Shown: positions 1-8,990, numbered from the stretch's first letter. The stretch: DNA of 37,334 nucleotides from Sebaldella sp. S0638 (GCF_024158605.1 NZ_JAMZGM010000033.1:1-37334), one strand, 5' to 3'. Program-made: numbers and translations. The notes: generated from the sequence alone by a model not told the origin.

Positions 1-7
1 TTTTCAT
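1..7 (-). CDS. start of a gene running off the left edge
   Basis: On the minus strand an ATG lies at 5-7, followed by AAA and the edge of the window. It is preceded by a strong Shine-Dalgarno, AGGAGG, with about eight bases of spacing (around 15-20). Only the first codons are visible, so nothing can be said about the product. It is listed because the well-placed ribosome-binding site suggests that a gene begins here, next to the broken IS element. Confidence 0.35.
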
Positions 8-59
8 TAAAAAAACCTCCTGATTTTATTTTATCATAGTGGGTATTTTTTATTTACAG

Positions 60-324
60 ACTTCTTCTCACAGGCTCGCCGTGCCGGATGTCCTTATGAC
101 AATGCAGTTATTGAAAGATTCTATAATACATTTAAAAATGAGTTTTTTAATTTATATTCTTTTAATGATTATGAAGTATTGGATAAGAAAACTTATGAAT
201 TTATATATATTAAATACAATTATTTAAGACCTCATTCTTATAATAACGGGATACCTCCTGCTTTAGGTAAGCGGTCTGCTTAATTTACTATCACATACTG
301 TAGCAATTTTACTTGACCACTACA
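60..324 (+). mobile_element. remnant of an IS3-family element with its right end
   Basis: The transposase tail is followed by about 40 noncoding bases ending in ACTTGACCACTACA at 311-324. This has the terminal CA expected for the right end of an IS3-family element; read inward it begins TGTAGTGGTCAAGT. The left end is not recognisable in the window. The right end lies directly against the 3' end of the minus-strand gene at 320-1120 and overlaps its last codons, so the insertion evidently struck that gene. The exact left boundary is uncertain. Confidence 0.6.
62..283 (+). pseudogene. IS3-family transposase (OrfB), C-terminal fragment
   Basis: Reading in the frame of 71-73, the translation contains GCPYDNAVIERFYNTFKNE and ends with a YNYLRPHSYNNGIPPALG-like tail before a TAA at 281-283. 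These are hallmarks of the C-terminus of the IS3/IS150-type DDE integrase: the segment around the catalytic glutamate and the terminal NxxRPH motif. Everything upstream, including most of the rve domain and OrfA, is missing. Sequence before about position 60 no longer looks like transposase and instead resembles the 5' region of the gene at the left edge. The copy is therefore a decayed remnant. Confidence 0.8.
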
Positions 325-1120
325 GATTTAATTGAAATACTAATGTTAAAAGGCTTAATTCATGAATTTCAAACCTTTCAATTTCTATGTTTAATTTCAC
401 TAATTCTTCTGATTTTTCTAAAATTGATGGTGTTATAAATTCAGCCATGTCTTCTAAACTATTATATTTATTATAAATACTTAATTTTTCATCTTTACTT
501 TTATACAAATTTTTTGTAATTTCACTCTCATTTTTGCACTTTTGAATAAATGTCTTTTCTGTTTGTTCAGAATGTGCACATATTATAAGACTACTTGTTG
601 AGGTTTCAGTTAAAAATTTTTTTATCACCTCAGAACTTGTATAAAAAGTTCCGCATATAATCTTTAATGGCACTGTTTTTCTACTATTTATTAATACTAT
701 ATTATTGGTTGAGCCTGCAATTCCTGAATTCCCTGTTGAAAGTTCATCTATAGAAACTTCCCATTCTCTTATCTCATTTGTAGAAAATGTATTGCTTTTA
801 CATTGAACTACAGCCATAACTGCTTCAATAGGAATAAATTTAATATTTTTATTTTTTAGAACATATGGGATATATTGTTCATCAAAAATCACTAAGTCTG
901 TTTCTCTTGAAACCTTTCCACTTGAATCTATTAAAAAAGCTCCCTGCTCTATTTTAAACTTCTTAGGAATTATATTTTCAAACATTTCTTTCCACACTTT
1001 TTCCCTAAAAGTCCCAGCAGTTAAGTGATGGTTATTAACAGTTATAAATAACTCTTCTACTATTGATTTCTCCATTTTTCTATAATTATTTCTAATTTCT
1101 CTTATTATATTTTCATTCAT
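320..1120 (-). CDS. DUF6602-like putative nuclease, 3' end altered by IS insertion
   Basis: The protein has about 266 residues. After a helical N-terminus it shows the pattern of DUF6602 proteins: a GTFREKVWKEMFENIIPKKF helix, an ETDLVIFD strand, and IPIEAVMAVVQCKS. The spacing of E, D and xCK resembles a PD-(D/E)XK nuclease core. The function of this family is not established, and a nucleic-acid cleavage or defence role is inference. I start at the ATG at 1118-1120 because a GAAAGGG sequence lies upstream; a longer reading frame to 1195 has no better start. The final codons CTG-TAG overlap the IS end at 320-325, so the natural C-terminus has probably been lost. Confidence 0.6.
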   Translation of the reverse strand: MNENIIREIRNNYRKMEKSIVEELFITVNNHHLTAGTFREKVWKEMFENIIPKKFKIEQGAFLIDSSGKVSRETDLVIFDEQYIPYVLKNKNIKFIPIEAVMAVVQCKSNTFSTNEIREWEVSIDELSTGNSGIAGSTNNIVLINSRKTVPLKIICGTFYTSSEVIKKFLTETSTSSLIICAHSEQTEKTFIQKCKNESEITKNLYKSKDEKLSIYNKYNSLEDMAEFITPSILEKSEELVKLNIEIERFEIHELSLLTLVFQLNL

Positions 1121-1298
1121 ATATTCTTTACACCCTTTCTTTATAAACAAAAAATAAGCCAATCCACAAATAAAAATTTTAATTCTTATGCACAATTAAA
1201 TTAATTTGTAGATGGCTCAAAATTAGATTCACCATATATTCATATGAGAATCAGACTTATGTTCTTTATAAATATTTAAGATTTTTTGGATAAATAAA

Positions 1299-2027
1299 TT
1301 ACACAATATCCACCATAGAGAACCCAAGACTTTTCTTACTGCCTGCACCGCTCTGGTACACTTCATTAAGAATGTACTGTTCTCCTTCCATCTCGAAACT
1401 TCCTATCGAAGAGGCCATTTTTATTCCGTAAGAAGTCACAATTATTTTTTTCATATCCAGCTTTTTAATGGATAAAGTATCCAAGTCCTTTTCAATATTT
1501 TCAGAAAATTTATCTTTTAGCTGATTATACAAATTTCTTTTCAGAAATTTTTCAAAGTTCAGATCATTGCACGAATAATACCAGTCCTTTCCGCTTTCGG
1601 GATGGTGGTCACGAACAATGAGCGGTGACTGGGTACGGAAAACTACCCTGTTAGAAGATATTTTTCTTTCTTTCTGTATTACTATTCTTGTTATTTTTAT
1701 GCTATTTAATGTTGAAAATCTTATTTCTTGATACAGGTTTTTGACAAATGCGTTATAAAAATCAATTCCTATAACATTGTCGGAAGTGGAAAAATTAATG
1801 ATGATTCTTTTGTTAGGTATTTCTATTGTCTCTTTTTTGATAATAGGGTTCTGGAAATAGTTAGAAAAAGTAAATTCCTTCTGTATGGGGTCTCTCATGT
1901 GGTAGTACTTATTAAATACATCTTCATCATAGTTTGTTAAACATCTTTTAAACATAGATACTATTTTTCTACGGTAATCTAATGGTATTTCATTTTCTTT
2001 CAATTCACAATGTAACGATAATCTCAA
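1299..2027 (-). CDS. cas6: CRISPR-associated endoribonuclease Cas6 (type I-B-like)
   Basis: Cas6 cuts CRISPR precursor RNA inside the repeats. This 242-residue protein is of normal length. It has the family pattern: a RAMP-like N-terminus, an SPLIVRDHHPE...YYS segment in the middle, and a C-terminal glycine-rich loop, YQSGAGSKKSLGFSMV, at about residues 223-238. A histidine at residue 43 is a candidate catalytic residue, by analogy with other Cas6 proteins. The start codon is TTG at 2025-2027, seven bases after AAAGGAGG, which decides the start. It is transcribed away from the small CRISPR array at 2468-2626. No other cas gene is visible: downstream lies the DUF6602 gene and then the IS remnant, so it is an orphan in this window. 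Confidence 0.87.
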   Translation of the reverse strand: MRLSLHCELKENEIPLDYRRKIVSMFKRCLTNYDEDVFNKYYHMRDPIQKEFTFSNYFQNPIIKKETIEIPNKRIIINFSTSDNVIGIDFYNAFVKNLYQEIRFSTLNSIKITRIVIQKERKISSNRVVFRTQSPLIVRDHHPESGKDWYYSCNDLNFEKFLKRNLYNQLKDKFSENIEKDLDTLSIKKLDMKKIIVTSYGIKMASSIGSFEMEGEQYILNEVYQSGAGSKKSLGFSMVDIV

Positions 2028-2467
2028 TTTTTTCCTCCTTTACTGTACTGTATTTTAATTTATTAACTTAACTAATTATAACCTATTTTCTTATTTTTTC
2101 AAATATTTTTTATTTTACAATTTTAGTAATTAATAAACTATCTAAGCAATCATATTTTTATGTATTATTTACATTGATATAATTATAATATATGTTGTTC
2201 TAATTAATTTTTTCACTTTCAATATTTGTCATAAATTTAGGTAATTTTGCTTGTTATAAATATTACAATTTTATTTATCACATAATTCTGTCTACCTCCA
2301 ATAAGGCAAAAAAGTCCGGAGATCGACAATCCTTTATCATTTAAGGTTTTCATTATATTTTCACCCCAAACATGACAGTCTAATGTCATGTTTTAGCACA
2401 CAAAAAAAATAGGTCGACAGAAACGTTTATTTAAGGTATAACAAATAGTGGATTTCTCTCCACAAAG
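2028..2467. promoter_or_regulatory. CRISPR leader and cas6 upstream region
   Basis: These 440 bases without a gene separate divergent cas6 from the array. They are AT-rich and contain a 10-bp inverted repeat with a 6-nt loop (arms 2368-2377 and 2384-2393, AAACATGACA/TGTCATGTTT). They also contain two loosely related segments sharing TCGACA and, further on, TTTAAGGT, at 2321-2347 and 2412-2437. The intact repeats lie to the right and the most degenerate one is farthest right, so this side is the expected leader side. I could not assign the cas6 promoter with confidence. Confidence 0.5.
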
Positions 2468-2626
2468 GATTTAATATAACTATCTTAGAATGTAAAGTTT
2501 TCTCTCCTGTGATTTAAATTTATGCTCTAAATGATTTAATATAACTATCTTAGAATGTAATTTTATCTACATAAGCATCTATTCCGCCAGTTTCATTTGA
2601 TTTAACACAACCATCCTAAAATAAAC
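2468..2626 (+). CRISPR. minimal CRISPR array: three repeats, two spacers
   Basis: Repeats start at 2468, 2533 and 2599, with periods of 65 and 66. The first two share 28 identical bases, GATTTAATATAACTATCTTA followed by GAATGTAA. The third matches at about 20 of 28 positions, as is typical of a degenerate terminal repeat. The spacers are 36 nt (2497-2532) and 38 nt (2561-2598). The repeat resembles the type I-B repeat of Clostridioides difficile, which also ends GAATGTAAAT, giving a plus-strand orientation with the leader on the left. An adjacent cas6 supports the call. The array is very short and looks relict or slowly acquiring. Confidence 0.8.
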
Positions 2627-2660
2627 TTAACCTCATCCCCCCTCCCAAAAATTCCCAAAA

Positions 2661-2690
2661 CAAAAAAAGACACCTACAAAAAAGTGTCTC
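2661..2690 (-). terminator. terminator after the phasin-like gene
   Basis: On the minus strand AGACAC and GTGTCT (2684-2689 and 2668-2673) pair around a ten-base loop and are followed by a run of seven T. The hairpin lies 30 bases past the stop codon of the phasin-like gene. Confidence 0.75.
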
Positions 2691-2719
2691 TTATCTATTA
2701 ATACAACTAAAAAAACAAA

Positions 2720-3073
2720 CTACCCCTGATTATCTTTTCTTTCACTTTCGATCTTCTGAATCTGCTCTTTTAAACGTGCCAGTTTTTCATCATCCATAGA
2801 ATCGAAATTCATATCTTCGAATTCATCCTGCTTTGCTTCAGCTTCCTGATCAGCAGCTTTCAGTTTTTCAATAATATTTTTCCCTTGCTCCACAGTAATT
2901 TCACCTTTTTTCGCAAGCTCGTCTATTATCTCTTTCCCTTGTTCAGCAGTAATTTTCCCTACTTCCTGAAGCTCAGAAATACTATCACTGATCTTTTCAG
3001 CTGTCATAGCCAAAGCACCAACACCCGCCAAGATGAGATTTTTAAAAATATCTTTTCCGTTATTATCTGCCAT
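2720..3073 (-). CDS. phasin-like small helical protein
   Basis: The 117-residue protein is acidic and helical. It has a short hydrophobic patch (LILAGVGALAMTAEKI, residues 13-28) and then two copies of a G(K/E)ITxEQGKxII motif (about 39-50 and 57-68). A charged coiled-coil tail follows. This arrangement matches the phasin-like proteins annotated as polyhydroxyalkanoate synthesis regulators, which are common in bacteria that make no PHA. The real role is not established and no PHA genes are nearby. AGGAGGAA precedes the ATG, and a terminator follows the gene. Confidence 0.65.
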   Translation of the reverse strand: MADNNGKDIFKNLILAGVGALAMTAEKISDSISELQEVGKITAEQGKEIIDELAKKGEITVEQGKNIIEKLKAADQEAEAKQDEFEDMNFDSMDDEKLARLKEQIQKIESERKDNQG

Positions 3074-3185
3074 ACAAAATTCCTCCTTTATTTTTTCTGG
3101 TTTTAATGACTATATTTTATCATATTCATACACCAATTACGAGTAATTACTCTATTATTTTTTTATCTTTTTTACTTCATAAAAA

Positions 3186-3626
3186 TTAGTCTTCCCATAA
3201 ATGCGAAAACATGTTCTCATCCTCAATATAACACTCAATAGTGCTATCAACCAAAGCACTGTCGAAAAACCTCAGTCTCTTGAAGTCCAAAAAATCAATA
3301 TCAAATTCAGATAAAACACTAAACAGCTCAGAATTCTCCTCATTCCTGTCAACGAAAACCCTTTTTATCCTCGTACTTTTATCCTCAAGCACGTGATCAT
3401 AATCAAGCCCCCACTCACTATCGGTATATATTTCCTTATGCTTTATATACCTTATCTCGTAAGAAACCACAGGAAGAAGATTATTCTTATACTTCTGCTC
3501 TTCTTCTTTCTCCACAGGAAAAATCAAAACATAAGCCTTCATCCCGTCCTCTGTATTATTTACCTGAAATCCCACTTTCACTTTTTTTCTGTGCAGATAC
3601 TCCAGCAATGATTCCGGCAATTCCAT
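3186..3626 (-). CDS. hypothetical protein, 146 residues
   Basis: I do not recognise this protein. It is soluble, acidic and shows no signal peptide or membrane segment. The middle reads as alternating strands (YVLIFPVEKEEE, VVSYEIRYIKHKEIY) and the C-terminus is rich in Asp, Phe and Glu. The ATG is preceded by AAAGAGGGA. It lies 45 bases downstream of nagA on the same strand and could be read from the same transcript. It is kept as a gene because of its length, its good ribosome-binding site and codon use like its neighbours. Confidence 0.6.
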   Translation of the reverse strand: MELPESLLEYLHRKKVKVGFQVNNTEDGMKAYVLIFPVEKEEEQKYKNNLLPVVSYEIRYIKHKEIYTDSEWGLDYDHVLEDKSTRIKRVFVDRNEENSELFSVLSEFDIDFLDFKRLRFFDSALVDSTIECYIEDENMFSHLWED

Positions 3627-3671
3627 AATCGTTCCCTCTTTCCAAAAAAATATTTTAATCTTATCTAATTC

Positions 3672-4826
3672 CTACTTCCGGCTAAAATCCATAATATTCC
3701 CATTGATCATAGTCCACACTACGTTAAAATCCTTATCAAGCAGTACCAAATCCGCATCATAACCATTCTTTATCTGCCCTTTACCAGATATCCCCAAAAT
3801 TTCTGCCGGCGTCTTAGAAGCCATTTTTATTGCATCATGAAGCGTAACTCCCATTTCCACAGACAGCTTCAAAGCCTTATTCATTGTCACGGTACTCGAA
3901 GCCAGCGTCCCGTCTGCAAGCCTTGCCACCCCGTTTTCCACCTTTACATGATGACCGCCGAACATATATTCACCGTCTCCTGCATTCATCGCCTGTAAAG
4001 CATCTGTGATAAGAACCATTTTATCTGCTCCTTTTATATTATACATGAGCCTGACTATGGCAGGATGTAAATGTATACCGTCAATTATAGCCTGTAAACT
4101 AACTTTTTCTTCTTCAAATGCTGCAACTATAAGTCCCGGATCTCTATGATGAATCTGCGGCATAGCATTAAAACAATGCGTAATATGCTCTGCGCCCAAT
4201 TCAAAGGCATGTTTCGCTTCTTCATAAGTCGCACCTGAATGCGCTATAGAAACTATAATACCTTTTTTTCTCAGATATTCCACCAATTCAAAACCTCCGG
4301 GAAGTTCAGGGGCAATAGTAATCATTTTTACAAGTGAACCTGCCTTGCTTAGAATAAGTTCCATTTCCTTAATATCAGGATGTCTCAGATACTTTTCATT
4401 CTGCATTCCTTTTTTTTCAGGATTTAGATAAGGCCCTTCAAGATGAATTCCCGCAATCAAGGCTCCTCTCTCTTCCCCAACTGTTTTTTGTACACATTCT
4501 ATCATTTTCAGTAAATCCTCTATGGAAGAACTCACTGAAGTTACCAAAAAAGAAGTACACCCTGTCTTTGCACATTCTTCAGACACGACCTGTATGCTTT
4601 CTTCCGTCCCGTCCATCATATCATGATTATTAGCCCCGTGAATATGCACATCTATCATTCCAGGAATCAGCAGATTATTATCAGCATCTATTATTTCTGT
4701 ATCATTTATACCATCTGTTATTTTTTCACGACTTACACCTGTTATCTTCCCGTTTTCTATAATTATATTCACGCTGACTATTTCATTATCCAGTGAAATT
4801 GCAGCATTTTTTATCAGTTTTTTCAT
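3672..4826 (-). CDS. nagA: N-acetylglucosamine-6-phosphate deacetylase
   Basis: NagA removes acetate from GlcNAc-6-phosphate in the cytoplasm, feeding amino-sugar catabolism and peptidoglycan recycling. The 384 residues are the full family length. Amidohydrolase landmarks are present: the metal motif DVHIH with H61 and H63, HLEGPY with E130, H196 in IAHSGAT, H217 in THCFNAM, and the catalytic aspartate D275 in LITDA. AAGGGAGG precedes the ATG. It is separated from asnA by that gene's terminator, so it probably has its own promoter; a TTGAGT and TATATA pair with about 16-base spacing lies upstream. nagB is not in the window. Confidence 0.95.
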   Translation of the reverse strand: MKKLIKNAAISLDNEIVSVNIIIENGKITGVSREKITDGINDTEIIDADNNLLIPGMIDVHIHGANNHDMMDGTEESIQVVSEECAKTGCTSFLVTSVSSSIEDLLKMIECVQKTVGEERGALIAGIHLEGPYLNPEKKGMQNEKYLRHPDIKEMELILSKAGSLVKMITIAPELPGGFELVEYLRKKGIIVSIAHSGATYEEAKHAFELGAEHITHCFNAMPQIHHRDPGLIVAAFEEEKVSLQAIIDGIHLHPAIVRLMYNIKGADKMVLITDALQAMNAGDGEYMFGGHHVKVENGVARLADGTLASSTVTMNKALKLSVEMGVTLHDAIKMASKTPAEILGISGKGQIKNGYDADLVLLDKDFNVVWTMINGNIMDFSRK

Positions 4827-4909
4827 TTTTCCTCCCTTATTAAAAATACCATATATATCAAAATAATTAAATCACTCAAAAAATTATATTTCAGCAGAAA
4901 TTTGTTATA

Positions 4910-4955
4910 AGAAAAACACTTTTTACTGAAAATCTCCATGCAAAAAGTGTTCTTT
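4910..4955 (-). terminator. terminator after asnA
   Basis: The arms AACACTTTT and AAAAGTGTT (4943-4951 and 4916-4924) enclose an 18-base loop and are followed on the minus strand by a T-rich stretch. The hairpin starts 14 bases beyond the asnA stop codon. Confidence 0.75.
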
Positions 4956-4964
4956 TTTATGTTA

Positions 4965-5975
4965 TTATAATAAATTAATTCCGTTTTCCTTACATATTTT
5001 TTCTGTTTCTTCACTCCAGATAGAAGCCTGAACCTCTCCCACGTGAGCCTTTCTCAAAAAATACATACATATTCTCGACTGCCCAATTCCTCCGCCTATA
5101 GTAAGAGGAAGTATGTTCTCCTTTACCATCTGATGATACTGCATCTCTAATCTGTCCAATGCATTTGAAATATGAAGCTGTCTTTCAAGAGATTCACTGT
5201 CTACTCTTATTCCCATTGATGAAAGTTCTATCGCACAATTCAAAAGCGGATTCCAGAATATTATATCCCCGTTCAGATTCCAGTCATCATAATCAGGAGC
5301 TCTTCCGTCATGCTTTTCCCCTGATTTTAGTACACCTCCGATTTTCTTTAGGAATATTGCCCCGTATTCTTTCGCAGCGGCATCTTCCCTCTCTTTTGCA
5401 TTAAGACCCGGATATTTATCTTCAAGTTCCTGTGTAGTTATGAATGTTATTTTCTCTGGAAGCCATTTTTCACCAAGTTCAGGATATTCTCCCAAAGTAA
5501 AAGCCTCCACAGACTTAAATACATCAAATAATTTTTTTACAATTACTTCAAGAAAATCTTCTGTTCTGTCCTCTTTAGCAATAACTCTTTCCCAGTCCCA
5601 TTGATCCACATATATAGAATGCAGATTTGAAGTTTCTTCTTCACGACGGATCGCATTCATGTCAGTATAAAGACCCTCTCCGTTTTGAAAATCATATCTG
5701 TATAAAGCCATTCTTTTCCATTTGGCAAGTGAATGTACTATCTCTACACTAAGGTCTGTGATATTCGGTGCTGTAAAGCTCACCGGATGTTCATGCCCGC
5801 TCAGATTATCGTTTAATCCTGTATTTCTTATTACAAACAGCGGAGCTGAAACTCTTGTTATATTCAGCTTTTCACTTAATTCATCCTCAAATCTGTCTTT
5901 GAGCTTTTTTATTGCTACTTCAGTTTCCCTTATATTTAAAGGCGTTTTATAATTTTCTGGTACTATAACTTTCAT
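4965..5975 (-). CDS. asnA: aspartate-ammonia ligase (asparagine synthetase A)
   Basis: AsnA makes asparagine from aspartate, ammonia and ATP, and belongs to the class II aminoacyl-tRNA-synthetase fold. The 336 residues match the family length. The N-terminus FVIRNTGLNDNLSGHEHPVSF, the motif IYVDQWDWERVI and the C-terminal GGGIGQSRICMYFL (motif 3-like, carrying the ATP-binding arginine) are diagnostic. AGGAGGAT stands 11 bases before the ATG. The gene begins 31 bases after the mprF stop codon on the same strand, so it is likely co-transcribed with mprF; a terminator follows. I see no T-box or other leader in that short gap. Confidence 0.96.
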   Translation of the reverse strand: MKVIVPENYKTPLNIRETEVAIKKLKDRFEDELSEKLNITRVSAPLFVIRNTGLNDNLSGHEHPVSFTAPNITDLSVEIVHSLAKWKRMALYRYDFQNGEGLYTDMNAIRREEETSNLHSIYVDQWDWERVIAKEDRTEDFLEVIVKKLFDVFKSVEAFTLGEYPELGEKWLPEKITFITTQELEDKYPGLNAKEREDAAAKEYGAIFLKKIGGVLKSGEKHDGRAPDYDDWNLNGDIIFWNPLLNCAIELSSMGIRVDSESLERQLHISNALDRLEMQYHQMVKENILPLTIGGGIGQSRICMYFLRKAHVGEVQASIWSEETEKICKENGINLL

Positions 5976-6006
5976 TAATTTTTATCCTCCTGATATTATT
6001 TGAATT

Positions 6007-8449
6007 TTATTTTTTAAAGAAACCTTTCATTCCGCCAGAAATCAAGGAAACTGTATTACTTACTATCTTAAACGGGTTTCCGTAAAAAGCCACATATTTA
6101 GGCTTCCATTCAGGATCAAATTTATTTTTGAATTTTTTCAATCCTTCAAAGTTATAAAAATGATTTCCGTGTTTATATATAAATATTCCTGCTTTATTCC
6201 ACAGATTAACCAGACCTGTATTCCTGTCCTCTATCCCTGATAAAGGAGCCATCCCGAGATTAAAATATTTATATCCGTTTTCCTTACCGTATTCCATTAT
6301 TTTCATGAATAAAAAGTCCATAATTCCGTTTGGTGCTTTATCTACATCATATCTCATAAGATCTATTGATATTTCATTTTTATCCCCTGAATAAAATAAA
6401 TTGGCAAAGGCATATATTTCATTGTCTTTTGTAATAACTGCGGTATCAAAATTTCTCATATATTCCTTTGTAAAATTACCCAGTGAAAAACTTTTTTCCC
6501 TTACTTTTTTTGTCTCAAGCCAGATATCCGATATTCTTTCCAGCTCATCAAGATAAGGTTCTATCTCTTCTTTTTTTATAATCTTTATTTCGTACTCTTC
6601 TTTTGTAAGCTTATTATATGTATACCTCAGAGTCTTCTTTTTATCTCCTTTAAGTGAAAAATCCCCAAGGTTTACCAGAGCCTCTTCGCCTATTTTCAGT
6701 ATTGTCAGCCCTATGTCCAGATAATAATGAAGGTTTTCCTTACCTACTTCATAAAATATAATGGACTCAAGGCTGTTTTTGGTATCCAGATAATAATCCC
6801 AGATAATTTCGGAAATTTCATTTTCGTCACCTACGGGGTCCCCCATTACTATACGGGTATTCTGATACTTCCCGTACATAATAAAGGCTTTTTTATTATC
6901 GCTGAAATATATTCTTTTATCATTCAGATAGACAAGATTTGACTCAGAATCAGAAGAATCTCTCATTATTTCATCCACTGTTTCTTTAGAATCATTTAGA
7001 CAGGTATATTTTTCCTGAGTTACAGGCCTTAATATTTTTATTATGGAAAATATAAAGGTGAATAACCCAATTGCAAAGATAGCTCTCAGCACCCTCGGCG
7101 CACCCTTGTGAAACTCAAACTGCCACCACAGCAGATCACTGTACGGTGTTTTATTATAGGAAAAAAGGCCGAGCCATATTGATGATATAAGTACCATTAC
7201 AATTAAGACTGTCCATTCCAGATTTATTCCGTTATGGAATAAGGAACTTTTCCTGTAAAAAAACTTCTTTGACGGAATCAAAAGAATCAGTACAAGAAGT
7301 AAAACAGATGCTGTGCCGTATCCTGCACCTTTGAATAACAGGGAAAAAATCCCCAGAATCAGAGTACATATAGAAATCCTGTATGCGAGGTTTATACGGT
7401 TTTTAATAGCATAACTAAGCAGTATAAGAACTATTCCCACTATACTTCCCAAAAAGTGTGATATCTCTAATACACCTAAAGGAATAATTTTTTCCAGAAA
7501 AGTTATTCTGCTGATCGCAGGCGGTATAGACCCTGATACTAAAAGTATTATCCCGCTGGTAAAACAAAACGCCGCAAGAAGCACTGGAACGAGAAATTCA
7601 TATGTTCTTGCTATCTTCTCAGTTTTTGAAGTAAACTCCATTATTATGTATGTTATTATTGCGCCGATTAAAGGTACAAGATAATATACAACCCTGTACA
7701 GGAAAATTGCCGCCAATATTCCGTTGCTGCTTCCCAGAAGATTTATGAATACAAATTCAAATGTTCCTATTCCTCCGGGCAGATTACTAACCACACCTGC
7801 AAACTGTGCCAGGCAGAAAATACCTAAAAACAAGAAAAAATCAGGCTTTTCAGGTAAAAACAAATACAGCACAAGACCTGCCACAGCCCAGTCGGTAAAT
7901 CCCACTATAATCTGCTTTAATACTATACTTCTCTTTATACTCAGCTTTTTTATATCGGGTATTTTCCAGCAGTAGACCACTAGCAGAAGAATCAGCGGAA
8001 CCGCATATATTTTCATGCTGACAGATGCTGAAACAGCAGCAGCCGTTTACCAGTCCCACCCAGAATGAAACCATTGTAAATAAAGATATTTTTATTATTT
8101 TTCCTTCTGGTATTTTTAATGCTCCGTACAGCCTAAGCCTGATTGCCGAAGATGAAATCCCCGAAAAACCAAGACTATTACCAAATGCAAAGGCTGTAAA
8201 TGAAACCGGAATCACTTTCCTGAACGGAAGCTTTTCATCTTCATTACGTAAAGCCAGCAAATCATAAAAAGTCAGTATAAAATAATTCAGTCCTGCTATA
8301 AAAAGTCCCAAAAGAATAACTGACATGCTGTACTCATTTACCACTTCTATAATATGCCTGATATTATAATTTTTCAGCTCTTTGTATAGTAAAAAGAGAA
8401 TTAGTATAAAGAACAGCAGCTTTAGTATTAAAATAATCTTCTTTTTCAT
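6007..8449 (-). pseudogene. mprF: MprF-type phosphatidylglycerol lysyltransferase/flippase, frameshifted
   Basis: MprF adds lysine (or alanine) to phosphatidylglycerol and flips it outward, protecting against cationic peptides. The 5' part (8449 to about 8049) encodes the first flippase helices, including FGNSLGFSG and FWVGLV. The remainder, in another frame to 6007, encodes more flippase helices (SNLPGGIGTFE) and the whole C-terminal DUF2156-type aminoacyl transferase domain (YFNLGMAPLSG, WNKAG). Removing one A from the AAA at 8046-8048 joins GLV to TAAAVSASVSMKIYAVP and restores an open frame of about 814 residues, near the usual 840. An ATG at 8014-8016 could reinitiate the second part, so two polypeptides are possible. 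It is followed by asnA and lies 72 bases after bcp. Confidence 0.8.
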
Positions 8450-8521
8450 TATTGCCCCTTTTATCTCCCTAATACTCCGGGCAGACAGTATTTTTATTAT
8501 AAAATAGCTGGTTACCAGATA

Positions 8522-8971
8522 TTAAGGTAATTTTTTCAATTCCACCGTTACTTCTTCCACGTGATTCTTTACTCTCACATTTCTCCATTCTTTCACTATA
8601 TTCTGATCTTTGTCTATCAGAAATGTACTCCTTACTATTCCCATATACTCTTTTCCGTAATTTTTCTTTAACTGCCACACTCCGTACATTTCACATACTT
8701 TATGATCAGGATCGCTTAATAATAGAAACGGAAGATCATTTTTCTCTATAAATTTTTCATGGCTGTTTATAGAATCCAGACTTATCCCCAGTATTTCTGC
8801 ATTTCCTTCTTTTATCTCATTGGAATTATCCCTGAAATCACAGGCTTCTGTGGTACATCCCGGAGTAGAATCTTTGGGATAAAAGTATAATATTACTGCT
8901 TTGCCTTTATAGTCACTCAGACTTACATTCTTACCATTGCTCGCCTGAAGTGTGAAATCTTTTGCTTTCAT
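8522..8971 (-). CDS. bcp: thioredoxin-dependent peroxiredoxin, Bcp/PrxQ type
   Basis: The protein reduces peroxides using a peroxidatic cysteine resolved within the same chain. Its 149 residues are typical of the family. The active site YPKDSTPGCTTEAC gives C39 as the peroxidatic and C44 as the resolving cysteine, the five-residue spacing of PrxQ. An FLLLSDPDH segment and the C-terminal STFLIDKD follow, as expected. GGAGGC lies before the ATG. The gene starts 19 bases after the HIRAN-like gene and precedes mprF, suggesting an operon of envelope and oxidative stress genes. Confidence 0.93.
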   Translation of the reverse strand: MKAKDFTLQASNGKNVSLSDYKGKAVILYFYPKDSTPGCTTEACDFRDNSNEIKEGNAEILGISLDSINSHEKFIEKNDLPFLLLSDPDHKVCEMYGVWQLKKNYGKEYMGIVRSTFLIDKDQNIVKEWRNVRVKNHVEEVTVELKKLP

Positions 8972-8990
8972 AGTAAGCCTCCTTATTTAA

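Noticed and set aside
2028-2626. A complete CRISPR-Cas system.
   Set aside because: Only cas6 and a three-repeat array are visible; no interference or adaptation gene is encoded in the window.
4823-5014. A 63-codon minus-strand frame between asnA and nagA.
   Set aside because: It overlaps the asnA C-terminus and its terminator hairpin and has no plausible start signal.
6007-8449. Two independent genes, a membrane protein and an MprF.
   Set aside because: The two frames together make one MprF in the right order, and a single base restores continuity.
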